Origin: Streptomyces sioyaensis
GTDB taxonomy: Bacteria > Actinomycetota > Actinomycetes > Streptomycetales > Streptomycetaceae
Length of the DNA stretch: 39,520 nucleotides
Direction of reading: 5' to 3'
NCBI RefSeq assembly: GCF_004122735.1
Contig: NZ_SDIF01000062.1
Span: 1 to 39,520, forward strand
Shown: positions 1 to 7,659 of the stretch, in pieces
Layout of the letters: every line of letters begins with the position of its first letter
Position numbering within the stretch: the stretch's first letter is position 1
Translations under genes and position numbers: made by a program
The notes under the pieces: model-generated
Told to the model about the DNA's origin: nothing
What the model saw: only the letters and a program-made list of their open reading frames with translations
Database searches by the model: none

Positions 1-371
1 ACCCCCAACCCCGCCCCCCGCCAAGCCTGGAATCCGCCTGCCAGGTCGGTTGCCCGGTGCAGGCCCAAGTGGCGGAGGGACAGGGCCGCGAGGCTCGATG
101 CGTAGCCCTCGTTGCAGATGACGACGACCCGCAGGTCATGGTGTGTTGCCTCCGGGGCGCGGTGTTCGCCCGTCGGGTCGAGCCGCCATTCCAGCTCGTT
201 GCGCTCCACGATCAGCGCGCCGGGGATGGTGCCGTCCCGTTCCCGCAGCTCCGCGTAGCGGATGTCCACCAGCAGTCCGCCGGCCTCCTGGACCGCGGCA
301 GCCTCCTGGGGCCCGACCCGGTGCCCCAGTTCCCGCCGGGCCCGCGCCAGCAGCTCGTCGACCGCGCTCAT
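1..371 (-). CDS. rhodanese-like domain protein (3' end beyond window)
   Basis: Single rhodanese (sulfurtransferase) domain, expected to move sulfane sulfur through a cysteine persulfide in the cytoplasm. Visible marks are the substrate-loop start LLVDIRYAELRERDGTIPGA (residues about 33-52), the active-site loop VVICNEGYASS with Cys86 as the likely persulfide carrier, and the C-terminal DLAGGFQAW motif near the left edge. The frame is still open at base 1, so only the last residues are missing. Its ATG overlaps the TGA of the cysteine dioxygenase gene as ATGA, so the two are probably translationally coupled. The pairing suggests that the rhodanese handles sulfur released by cysteine catabolism; this is inference from context. 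Single-domain rhodaneses vary in substrate, which the sequence does not reveal. Confidence 0.85.
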   Translation of the reverse strand, partial: MSAVDELLARARRELGHRVGPQEAAAVQEAGGLLVDIRYAELRERDGTIPGALIVERNELEWRLDPTGEHRAPEATHHDLRVVVICNEGYASSLAALSLRHLGLHRATDLAGGFQAWRGAGLG

Positions 372-910
372 GTCCACTCCTCCGGCTGCTCGACCGCTTC
401 GACCCGCAGGACCGCCCCGGTGCGGCTGTAGCGGCGCATCAGCGGCAGCGGCGGGTAGTAGGCGTGCACCGACACCGCATGGGTGTCCTGGGAGGTGTTG
501 AGCACCTGATGCACATGGTGCGGGCCGAACGCCCGGCCGCGGCCGTCGCCGAGCCTGCGCTCACGGTCCACGCCCTCGGCAAGTTCCAGCGTCGTCCAGC
601 CCTCGGTGGGCAGCGGGGCGGCGAGCGACTGTTCCGTCAGCTCACCGGAGGCGGCCGCGAAGGCGCCGTGCGAGCCGCCGTGGTCGTGCCAGCCGGTACC
701 GGTGCCGGGCGGCCAGCCGATCAGCCACGCCTCGCTGCCGGCCGGCCCGGCCAGCCGGCTCCAGGTACGGCCTTCGGGGTCGAGCGGGAGCGAGGCGATG
801 AGCGCCGGGTCCGCGGCGCTGCGGCGGACGAAGTCGAGGAGTTCGGCTGCGCTCGGTCCGCCGTCACGGTCGGAGGCATGCGGGTGCGCAGGGGTACGTA
901 CGTCGGGCAC
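368..910 (-). CDS. cysteine dioxygenase type I family protein (cupin)
   Basis: Small cupin of 180 residues resembling actinobacterial cysteine dioxygenases, which oxidise L-cysteine to cysteine sulfinate with Fe(II) and O2. The motif GWHDHGGSHGAF gives His75 and His77, and HHVHQVLN gives His134, a plausible three-His iron site. The second cupin motif and the ending VHAYYPPLPLMRRY also fit. I chose the GTG at 910 because AGGA lies about 8 nt upstream and the product has the usual length. An ATG at 1018 in the same frame would add 36 low-complexity residues and run over the leader peptide. The gene lies 76 nt after a Cys-rich leader peptide and overlaps the rhodanese gene by 4 nt. Another thiol dioxygenase, such as one for 3-mercaptopropionate, is the main alternative. 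Confidence 0.85.
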   Translation of the reverse strand: MPDVRTPAHPHASDRDGGPSAAELLDFVRRSAADPALIASLPLDPEGRTWSRLAGPAGSEAWLIGWPPGTGTGWHDHGGSHGAFAAASGELTEQSLAAPLPTEGWTTLELAEGVDRERRLGDGRGRAFGPHHVHQVLNTSQDTHAVSVHAYYPPLPLMRRYSRTGAVLRVEAVEQPEEWT

Positions 911-986
911 GGAAACCGTCCTGAATGATCGCGAAGAGGCGCGGCTGCCGGGCAGAGGCGGGCGGCCGCGCGGGAGAAGAAGCGGA

Positions 987-1073
987 TCAACAGGAGGGAC
1001 GACACATGCAGCCCGCATAGCGGACCAGGTCGAGATGGACCCTCCGCCAGAATCGCGAGCTGTGTTCAGTCAT
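987..1073 (-). CDS. Cys-rich putative leader peptide (28 aa) upstream of sulfur genes
   Basis: A 28-codon reading frame containing RRVHLDLVR and ending in CMCRPSC, with three Cys codons among the last eight sense codons. This matches the actinobacterial 'putative leader peptide' type (basic R-R-x-H-x-D-L-x-R core, C-terminal Cys) found ahead of sulfur-metabolism operons. Such peptides are thought to sense cysteinyl-tRNA supply by ribosome-mediated attenuation. It ends 76 nt before the GTG of the cysteine dioxygenase gene. Its ATG lies inside the 3' end of the monooxygenase gene (8 nt overlap), so it may also be reached by coupled translation. The ribosome-binding site is weak (GAGA directly before ATG). 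The match is to motif and context; the regulatory role is inferred. Confidence 0.8.
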   Translation of the reverse strand: MTEHSSRFWRRVHLDLVRYAGCMCRPSC

Positions 1074-2874
1074 TCTCGGAGTGAAGCATGGAGGTTCCCA
1101 CAGGGTCAACAGCGGAACCCTCGCCCTCCTCGGCTCCGTTGCCGCCGGACGCCGCGGAGTTCCCGGTTCCGTCGGACCGCGGGGACCGGCCCGCCGCGAC
1201 CTGCCGTCCGTGTGCCCCGCCCCGTACGGCGTCCGCGCAGGCGGCCATGTCGGCCGGGCGGACACCGGACAGGGTGGTGACCAGATGGCCGTCCGGCCGG
1301 ACCAGCAGCACGGTGTGGGCGGCCGCGCCCGGATAAGCCTCGGTGACCAGGATCTCGGCGTCCATCGGCAGCGCCTCGACCGCTTCGGCCAGACGGGGCA
1401 TCAGGCCCGCCGACTGCCAGTGCCGCCGGTCCCAGACGCCGGTGCCGGGCGCCACCAGCACCACCAGCAGGCCGCGCCCGAGCCGGTCGCGCAGCCGGAC
1501 CACCGAGCCGTCGGACGCGGTCACCGCCACATCCGCGACCGGTGCGCCGGGCAGCGTCTCGACAGGCGGCCCGCCGGTGTGCTCGGCGGGTGGTGCCAGC
1601 GGGGTGCGGGCGTAGACCGGGGGTGCGCCGAGGGGGCCGCGGCCCAGGTGGCCGTCGGTCAGCAGGGTGCTGCGGCCGCGCACCGCGCCGGGCAGGACGG
1701 TCCGCCAGCGGGCGGCGCCGCCGTCCCGGAGCAGCGGCAGCGCCTGGTCGGCGGCGCGCAGCCGGGCCGCGACGGCGCCCCGGCGCTCGGCCTGGTAGCT
1801 GTCGAGCAGCAGCTCGGAGGCGCCGTGGTGCCAGGCCAGGCCCAGCTTCCAGGCGAGGTTCTCGGCGTCCCGCAGGCCTTCGTCCAGGCCCTGGGTGCCG
1901 AGCGCGCCCAGCAGGTGCGCGGCGTCCCCGGCGAGGAAGGCCCGGCCCTCCCGCCAGCACCGGGCCAGCCGGTGGTGGACGGTGTGCACTCCGGTGTCGA
2001 GGAGTTCGTAGGGCGGGACCTGCCGGCTGTGGCCGCGGCCCCGTGCGGGCGGCCCGCCGCCCCCGTCGCCGGTCTCGTCGGCAGTGTCCGCCGGGGGGTC
2101 GGTGGTCCAGCCGGCCAGGGAGTCGCGGATCCGGGCGACCAGGGCGTCCGGGGTGACCAGTTCCCGGCCCGGCGGCAGCAGCCAGTCCAGCCGCCAGACG
2201 TGGTCGGTCAGCGGCCGGGCCGAGACCTCGCTGCCCGGTCCGCCGCCGTGCCGGGTCGGCGAGCGGTGCAGCAGGGCCTCGCCGGGCCAGGGGAGTTCGC
2301 AGCGCAGCGCGGCCACCGCATGCCGCTCCACGGCCGTCCGGCCCGGGAAACGGATGTCGAGCAGTTTGCGGACGGTCGAGCGCGGGCCGTCGCAGCCGAT
2401 GAGGTAACTCCCGCGCCACCAGGTGCCGTTGGGGCCGCGGGTCTGGGCGCTGATGCCCTGCCCGTCCTGTTCGAGCGCGGCGAGCCGGCTGCCGGTGACG
2501 ACCTCGGCGAGTTCCTCGTCGGCGAGTGCGGCGCGCAGTGCGCGGGTGAGCGCGTGCTGGGGGAGGTGCAGCGGGGACGCGGCGGTGGGGGCGGCCGGGC
2601 CGTCCGGGGCGAAGGCGACGCGTTCCAGCAGACGGCGGCGGCGCATGGTGCGCCAGGCCGTCCAGCGGGTGCCCGCGGTCTCCAGGGCGGCGGCGCAGCC
2701 GATCCGTCCGACGAAGGCGGCGGTGTCCGGGCGGAGCACGGCGGTGCGGGCGGGCCGGGTGTCCTCCTCGCCGGTGGTCTCGTCGAGGACGACGGTGGGG
2801 ACGCCCAGACGGGCGAGGGCGAGCGAGAGGGAGAGGCCGACCGGGCCGGCCCCGACGACGATCACCGGGTCCAC
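1066..2874 (-). CDS. FAD-dependent aromatic-ring hydroxylase family monooxygenase
   Basis: Flavoprotein of 602 residues of the p-hydroxybenzoate-hydroxylase superfamily (class A flavin monooxygenases, including MhpA- and rifampicin-monooxygenase-like enzymes). The N-terminal dinucleotide fold reads VIVVGAGPVGLSLSLALARL (Gly8, Gly10, Gly13). GCDGPRSTVRKLL is a DG-type motif, and GDAAHLLGALGTQGLDEGL near residue 313 is the GD motif binding FAD ribose. The C-terminal part, from about residue 455 with GAPVADVAV, looks like the thioredoxin-like tail of this family, followed by a low-complexity end. The GTG at 2874 is preceded by GGGGAG at 7 nt spacing; the longer frame from 3012 would include the upstream terminator. 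A loose TTGACG (2979-2984) and CATACT (2953-2958) pair on this strand could be the promoter, but the 20 bp spacer is poor. The substrate cannot be read from the sequence. Confidence 0.88.
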   Translation of the reverse strand: MDPVIVVGAGPVGLSLSLALARLGVPTVVLDETTGEEDTRPARTAVLRPDTAAFVGRIGCAAALETAGTRWTAWRTMRRRRLLERVAFAPDGPAAPTAASPLHLPQHALTRALRAALADEELAEVVTGSRLAALEQDGQGISAQTRGPNGTWWRGSYLIGCDGPRSTVRKLLDIRFPGRTAVERHAVAALRCELPWPGEALLHRSPTRHGGGPGSEVSARPLTDHVWRLDWLLPPGRELVTPDALVARIRDSLAGWTTDPPADTADETGDGGGGPPARGRGHSRQVPPYELLDTGVHTVHHRLARCWREGRAFLAGDAAHLLGALGTQGLDEGLRDAENLAWKLGLAWHHGASELLLDSYQAERRGAVAARLRAADQALPLLRDGGAARWRTVLPGAVRGRSTLLTDGHLGRGPLGAPPVYARTPLAPPAEHTGGPPVETLPGAPVADVAVTASDGSVVRLRDRLGRGLLVVLVAPGTGVWDRRHWQSAGLMPRLAEAVEALPMDAEILVTEAYPGAAAHTVLLVRPDGHLVTTLSGVRPADMAACADAVRGGAHGRQVAAGRSPRSDGTGNSAASGGNGAEEGEGSAVDPVGTSMLHSEND

Positions 2875-2989
2875 GGCGCAGCTCCCCGGGGCCGCTGGTA
2901 CGTACGGGTCAGGCGGGAACTGGCAGTTGGAGCCCGGTGCGCGATCACACAGAGTATGCAACCCACTGCGGCCGCTCGCGTCAAGTGAC

Positions 2990-3019
2990 GGAGGCGGTGG
3001 CGCCGGTGCCACCGCCTCC
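2990..3019 (-). terminator. hairpin terminator of gluABCD
   Basis: Perfect 12-bp stem (2990-3001 with 3008-3019) around a 6-nt loop, 69 nt past the gluD stop codon. There is no U-tract, as is usual in Streptomyces. It separates the glu operon from the monooxygenase gene on the same strand. Confidence 0.8.
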
Positions 3020-3088
3020 GGAGGGTCTCTTCCCGGCCGCGACCCGCCGTCGTGCCGTCAGGGCCGGCCGGGGTTCACGGACGGAGCC

Positions 3089-4024
3089 TCACTCCTGCTT
3101 GGCCGCCGGGCCGCCGGGGACCGCGTCGGCCACCTCCATCGCATCGGCGGCCGCCACCGGCTCACCGGCCGACGCCACCTCGATACCGGTCCCGGCGCGG
3201 CGGCCGCGCCGCTCGATCCAGTTGGCGAGGGAGGACAGCGCCAGGCACATCCCGACGTAGATGCTGCCGGTGACGATGATGACCGGGACGTAGGTGTCGT
3301 TGCCGTTGACGATGATGTTGGTGCTCATCTGCCGGGCGGTGAAGAGCAGTTCCTCGAAGGTGATGATGTAGCCGAGGGAGGTGTCCTTCAGGGTCACCAC
3401 GAGCTGGCTGATGATCGTCGGCAGCATCGCCCGGACGGCCTGCGGGATCAGCACCGTCATCATGACCTGCGTCTTGCTCATGCCCAGCGCGTAGGCGGCC
3501 TCGCGCTGCCCCGTCGGCACGGCGTTGATGCCGGCCCGCAGCACCTCGGCCTGCACCGCACCGTTGTAGACGGTCAGCCCGATGACCAGCGCCCAGAACT
3601 GCGGCTGGCTGCCGGTGAGCCCGAGGCTGTCCCGGTTGGCGAGCAGGGTCACCCACACCGCGTAGATCGTGATCAGCAGCGGGACGGCGCGGAAGAGCTC
3701 GATGAAGCCGGTCGCCAGCCAGCTGACCGGCTTGTGCTCCGAGAGCCGGGCCACCGCGAGCAGCACGCCCAGCGCCAGCGACAGCACCGCCGCCACCGCG
3801 AAGACCTGCAGTGTCGTCAGGACGCCGTCGCGGATGCCGGTGCGCACACCGGCATTGTTGAAGATGTTCCAGACCTCGGGTTCGAGCTGGCCCCGGCTGT
3901 TCAGCCGCAGGAAGGCGAACGCGATCAGCCCGAGCACCGCGAGGGAGCCGAGGACGGAGTAGACGCGGTTGCGCGCCTTCGCCTTCCGTCCGGGGACGTC
4001 GTAGAGAACGCTGGCGCCGCTCAT
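3089..4024 (-). CDS. gluD: glutamate ABC transporter permease GluD
   Basis: Second membrane subunit (311 residues) of a polar-amino-acid importer of the HisMQ type. A long N-terminal helix (SVLGSLAVLGLIAFAFL) and about four further membrane segments precede and surround the EAA-type coupling loop. The loop REAAYALGMSKTQVMMTVLIPQA contacts the ATPase GluA. The C-terminal tail after WIERRGRR is about 37 residues, rich in Ala, Val and acidic residues, and probably disordered. I chose the ATG at 4024 because GAGG lies 7 nt upstream; the longer frame from 4069 adds only low-complexity residues. It is the last gene of gluA-B-C-D, 76 nt after gluC and followed by a strong hairpin. Confidence 0.93.
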   Translation of the reverse strand: MSGASVLYDVPGRKAKARNRVYSVLGSLAVLGLIAFAFLRLNSRGQLEPEVWNIFNNAGVRTGIRDGVLTTLQVFAVAAVLSLALGVLLAVARLSEHKPVSWLATGFIELFRAVPLLITIYAVWVTLLANRDSLGLTGSQPQFWALVIGLTVYNGAVQAEVLRAGINAVPTGQREAAYALGMSKTQVMMTVLIPQAVRAMLPTIISQLVVTLKDTSLGYIITFEELLFTARQMSTNIIVNGNDTYVPVIIVTGSIYVGMCLALSSLANWIERRGRRAGTGIEVASAGEPVAAADAMEVADAVPGGPAAKQE

Positions 4025-4100
4025 GCCTTTACCTCGCTTCGTTCCGCCCCGCCGTTGTGCGGCGCCCACGTCGTACCGTTCGCTCTGCCGCGTCCGCCGC

Positions 4101-4748
4101 TCATCGGGCGACCCCCATCCGGCGCTCCAACAGCCGGAAGAGACCGCTGATGGAGAAGGTGATGACGAGGTAGCCGAGCGCGGTCCACAGGAAGATCCAG
4201 GCGACCGTGTATCCCTTGTCGTTGAGCAGCTTGGAGACGCTGAACAGCTCCGGGAAGCTGAAGGCGCCGGCGATCGCGGAGTTCTTGGTGAGCGCGATCA
4301 GGATGCTGCTCAGCGGGGCGAGCACGGTGCGCGTGGCCTGGGGGAGCACGATCAGGCGCAGCGTCTGGGCGAAGGTCATACCGATGCTGCGGGCGGCTTC
4401 CGCCTGGCCCAGCGGCACGGTGTTGATGCCGGAGCGCACCGCCTCGCACACGAACGAGGAGGTGTAGAAGCCCAGCGCCAGCGTGGCCAGCACGAACGGG
4501 CTGGCGCCCTGGAAGAGGATCTGCGGCACGACGAAGAACGCGACGAGGAACAGCAGCGTCAGCGGGGTGTTGCGCAGGACTGTCACCCAGGCCGTCCCGA
4601 AGGCGCGCAGCGGCGGAATCGGAGAGACCCGGAAGCCGGCTATGAGCACGCCGAGCACCAGGGCGAGCAGCCCGCTGGACGCGGTGATCTCCAGGGTTCC
4701 GAGGAATCCGGCGCGGAACTCGGGCAGATAATCGAGGAGTACGTTCAT
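4101..4748 (-). CDS. gluC: glutamate ABC transporter permease GluC
   Basis: First membrane subunit (215 residues) of the glutamate importer. The protein starts MNVLLDYLPEFRAGFLGTLE, followed by hydrophobic helices and the EAA loop AEAARSIGMTFAQTLRLIVL that docks on GluA. The start at 4748 has CGGAG 5 nt upstream; the frame open to 4835 runs through the gluB-gluC hairpin and is not needed. It pairs with GluD to form the heterodimeric channel, with GluB delivering substrate from outside the cell. Confidence 0.93.
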   Translation of the reverse strand: MNVLLDYLPEFRAGFLGTLEITASSGLLALVLGVLIAGFRVSPIPPLRAFGTAWVTVLRNTPLTLLFLVAFFVVPQILFQGASPFVLATLALGFYTSSFVCEAVRSGINTVPLGQAEAARSIGMTFAQTLRLIVLPQATRTVLAPLSSILIALTKNSAIAGAFSFPELFSVSKLLNDKGYTVAWIFLWTALGYLVITFSISGLFRLLERRMGVAR

Positions 4749-4823
4749 GGGGTCTCCGCGGTAGCGGTCATCAGGTCGGCGGCGGGGGACGGCCCGGGGG
4801 CCGGGAAACGGGTGACGACAGCG

Positions 4824-4859
4824 CGCCCCGTACACCCGCCGCGGCGGGCGTACGGGGCG
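4824..4859 (-). promoter_or_regulatory. intercistronic stem-loop between gluB and gluC
   Basis: Strong inverted repeat: ten perfect pairs (4824-4833 with 4850-4859), one A/C mismatch, then CCCGCC against GGCGGG. It sits about 28 nt after the gluB stop and 76 nt before gluC. In binding-protein-dependent transporters a hairpin here often stabilises the upstream mRNA or partly terminates transcription, so that binding protein exceeds permease. That role is inferred from position. Confidence 0.7.
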
Positions 4860-4886
4860 GCGCAGTCAGAAGAGAAACCGGAAGCC

Positions 4887-5798
4887 TCAGTACCGCGGCA
4901 GCGGGGTCTCCGGGGCGACGTACTTCGAGCCCGACTTGCCGAGCGTGCCTTCGTACGCCTTCTTGTAGTCGCCGTTCTTGATGTGGTTCTCCAGGGCCTT
5001 GGTGATCGCGTCACGCAGGGCCTTGTCGTCCTTGTTCATGCCGACGCCGTAGGGCTCCTTGGTGAACGGCTTGCCGACGACCCGGAGCTTCTCGGGGCGC
5101 TGGGCGGCGTAGCCCTTGAGGATCGCGTCGTCGGTGGTGACCGCGTCGGCGCCGCCGTCCAGCAGGACCTTCACGCAGTCCGAGTACTTGCCCAGCTCGG
5201 TGGTGTCGGCGCCGTACTTCTTCTTCTTGATCTCCTGGAGCGGGGTGGACCCGGTGATCGAGCAGACCTTCTTGCCCTTGAGGGAGTCCGGCCCGGTGAC
5301 GCTCTTGTCGTCCTTGCGCACCAGGAGGTCCGCGCCGGCCGTGTAGTACGGGCCCGCGAAGCCGACCTGCTTCTTGCGCTCGTCGTTGATGGTGTACGTG
5401 CCGACGTAGTAATCGACGTCGCCGTTGGAGATGGTGGTCTCGCGGACGTTGGAGTCGATCGTCTTGAACTGGATCTGCTTCGTGGAGAAGCCCAGGTCGG
5501 CGGCGACCATCTTGGCGATCTCGATGTCGAAGCCGGAGTATGTGCCGGTGCCGGGGTCCTTGAATCCGAGGAACGGCTGGTCGGCCTTGACGCCGATGAC
5601 GATCTTCTTGGCCTTCTGGGCCTTCTTCAGCACCGGAGAGTCGATCTTCGGGGCGGCGGCGACCTTGTAGTCCTTGCTGAATACGTCGCCGCCGGCCGGC
5701 TTGTCGCCCGCCGTGCCCGACTCGCCGCCGCAGGCGGTCGCCGTCGCCGCCAGCGCGAGCACCATGGCACCGGCCGCAGCAGTCTTACGAATCCTCAT
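4887..5798 (-). CDS. gluB: glutamate-binding lipoprotein GluB
   Basis: Extracytoplasmic substrate-binding lipoprotein (303 residues) of the glutamate ABC importer. It has a basic start MRIRK, a hydrophobic stretch and Cys23 in ATATACGG as the lipid-attachment site (Ala at -3 is slightly atypical). The family-3 solute-binding domain follows: KIVIGVKADQPFLGFKD, SGFDIEIAKMVAADLG, VDYYVGTYTINDERKKQVGF and GGADAVTTDDAILKGYA. Two Cys residues in the mature part (KVCSITG and YSDCVKVL) may form a disulfide. The ATG at 5798 has AGGA 8 nt upstream; a second ATG at 5807 lacks a good site. It lies 55 nt after gluA and is followed by a stem-loop before gluC. Confidence 0.95.
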   Translation of the reverse strand: MRIRKTAAAGAMVLALAATATACGGESGTAGDKPAGGDVFSKDYKVAAAPKIDSPVLKKAQKAKKIVIGVKADQPFLGFKDPGTGTYSGFDIEIAKMVAADLGFSTKQIQFKTIDSNVRETTISNGDVDYYVGTYTINDERKKQVGFAGPYYTAGADLLVRKDDKSVTGPDSLKGKKVCSITGSTPLQEIKKKKYGADTTELGKYSDCVKVLLDGGADAVTTDDAILKGYAAQRPEKLRVVGKPFTKEPYGVGMNKDDKALRDAITKALENHIKNGDYKKAYEGTLGKSGSKYVAPETPLPRY

Positions 5799-5853
5799 GG
5801 TGAACATCCTTTGGTTCAACAAGTGGTGGCAATGAGGTGGCCCAACTGCGGCC

Positions 5854-6639
<786 letters not shown>

Positions 6640-6673
6640 CGGCGGGTAGCTCCGTCCTCCTCGATTGGGGAGG

Positions 6674-6703
6674 ACCCTAGTAATGCCCCGCGACCAGCGT
6701 CAT
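6674..6703 (-). promoter_or_regulatory. candidate gluA promoter
   Basis: On the minus strand ATGACG (6698-6703) and TAGGGT (6674-6679) are 18 bp apart and point at gluA. TAGGGT fits the TAnnnT -10 common in Streptomyces; the -35 is weak. Judged by eye only. Confidence 0.35.
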
Positions 6704-6704
6704 T

Positions 6705-6724
6705 AGTTCTGAGGGGAACTTGAG
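6705..6724. promoter_or_regulatory. candidate GluR operator between gluA and gluR
   Basis: AGTTC-N6-GAACT (6705-6720) is a perfect inverted repeat immediately upstream of the proposed gluA -35. The same bases also read as two 7-mers, TTCTGAG and ACTTGAG, starting 11 bp apart (6707 and 6718), the 7-4-7 layout usual for OmpR-family regulators. The position would suit activation of gluABCD by GluR. Confidence 0.4.
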
Positions 6725-6914
6725 CATAACGATCCGGCCTCAGGCGGACACGGTGAGTGAAGCCGACGCCGCGTAGAGATGTCGTCACGATATGCCACGG
6801 GAGTACCGGCTGGGTAACGGATGGCGGCGCGGAGGTGGCCGCCTCTTGACGCGCACACCCCCCATCGCCGTAGATGCCCTGTGGCCTGTACGCACGCACC
6901 CGGGAGGAGGTCCG

Positions 6915-7643
6915 ATGAGACTGCTGCTCGTCGAGGATGACGAACACGTCGCCGCGGCGCTGTCCGCGGTGCTCGCCAAGCACGGCGTGGCCGTCGTGCA
7001 CGCACGCAACGGCGAGGAGGCGCTCAAGGCCCTGCTGCCCGACCACGCCGAGCCGTTCGCGGTGGTGCTGCTCGACCTCGGGCTGCCCGACCAGGACGGT
7101 TTCGAGGTGTGCGGCCGGATCCGCAAGATCTGCGCCACCCCCGTCATCATGGTCACCGCCCGGGCCGATGTGCGCTCCCGCATCCACGGCCTCAACCTCG
7201 GCGCGGACGACTATGTCGTCAAGCCGTACGACACCGGTGAGCTGCTGGCCCGTATCCACGCGGTGAGCCGGCGCACCGCGCCCGGCGGCGCCGAGCAGCC
7301 GGTCGACGAGGGCGCGGCCGACGACGCGCTCCGGCTGGGCGCCGTCACCGTCGAACTCCCCACCCGCCAGGTGTCCGTGGACGGCACGGCGGTCCCGCTC
7401 ACCCGCAAGGAGTTCGATCTGCTGGCCCTGCTGGCGCAGCGCCCCGGTGTGGTCTTCCGCCGGGAGCAGATCATCAGCGAGGTGTGGCGCACGAGCTGGG
7501 AGGGCACCGGCCGGACCCTGGAGGTGCACATCGCCTCGCTCCGCGCCAAGCTGCGGATGCCCGCGCTGATCGAGACGGTGCGCGGCGTCGGCTACCGCCT
7601 GGTCGTCCCGGCCGCCGGGCCGCCCGCCGCCCCGGCCTCCTGA
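6915..7643 (+). CDS. gluR: OmpR-family response regulator GluR
   Basis: Two-component response regulator of 242 residues. The receiver domain (1 to about 115) has the acidic pocket Glu7-Asp8-Asp9, phospho-acceptor Asp54 in VVLLDLGLPD, Thr81 and Lys103 in VVKPYD. The C-terminal winged helix ends in the OmpR-type IETVRGVGYRLV. The ATG at 6915 follows GGAGGAGG; an upstream ATG in frame at 6792 has no comparable site. It is divergent from gluA and 16 nt ahead of the kinase gene. I recall the S. coelicolor system GluR-GluK at this place, reported to sense glutamate and control gluABCD; the name rests on that memory and the shared location. Confidence 0.88.
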   Translation: MRLLLVEDDEHVAAALSAVLAKHGVAVVHARNGEEALKALLPDHAEPFAVVLLDLGLPDQDGFEVCGRIRKICATPVIMVTARADVRSRIHGLNLGADDYVVKPYDTGELLARIHAVSRRTAPGGAEQPVDEGAADDALRLGAVTVELPTRQVSVDGTAVPLTRKEFDLLALLAQRPGVVFRREQIISEVWRTSWEGTGRTLEVHIASLRAKLRMPALIETVRGVGYRLVVPAAGPPAAPAS

Positions 7644-7659
7644 AGGCCGCCGCGGTCAC

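Noticed and set aside
1006..1020. ATG-CAG-CCC-GCA-TAG behind a strong AGGAGGG on the plus strand
   Set aside because: It is a five-codon frame on the strand opposite the leader peptide; the purine run is part of the leader's own coding sequence and nothing downstream on the plus strand would use it.
1081..2988. 635-codon plus-strand frame
   Set aside because: It is antisense to the FAD monooxygenase, with a Gly/Gln/Arg-rich translation and no motif.
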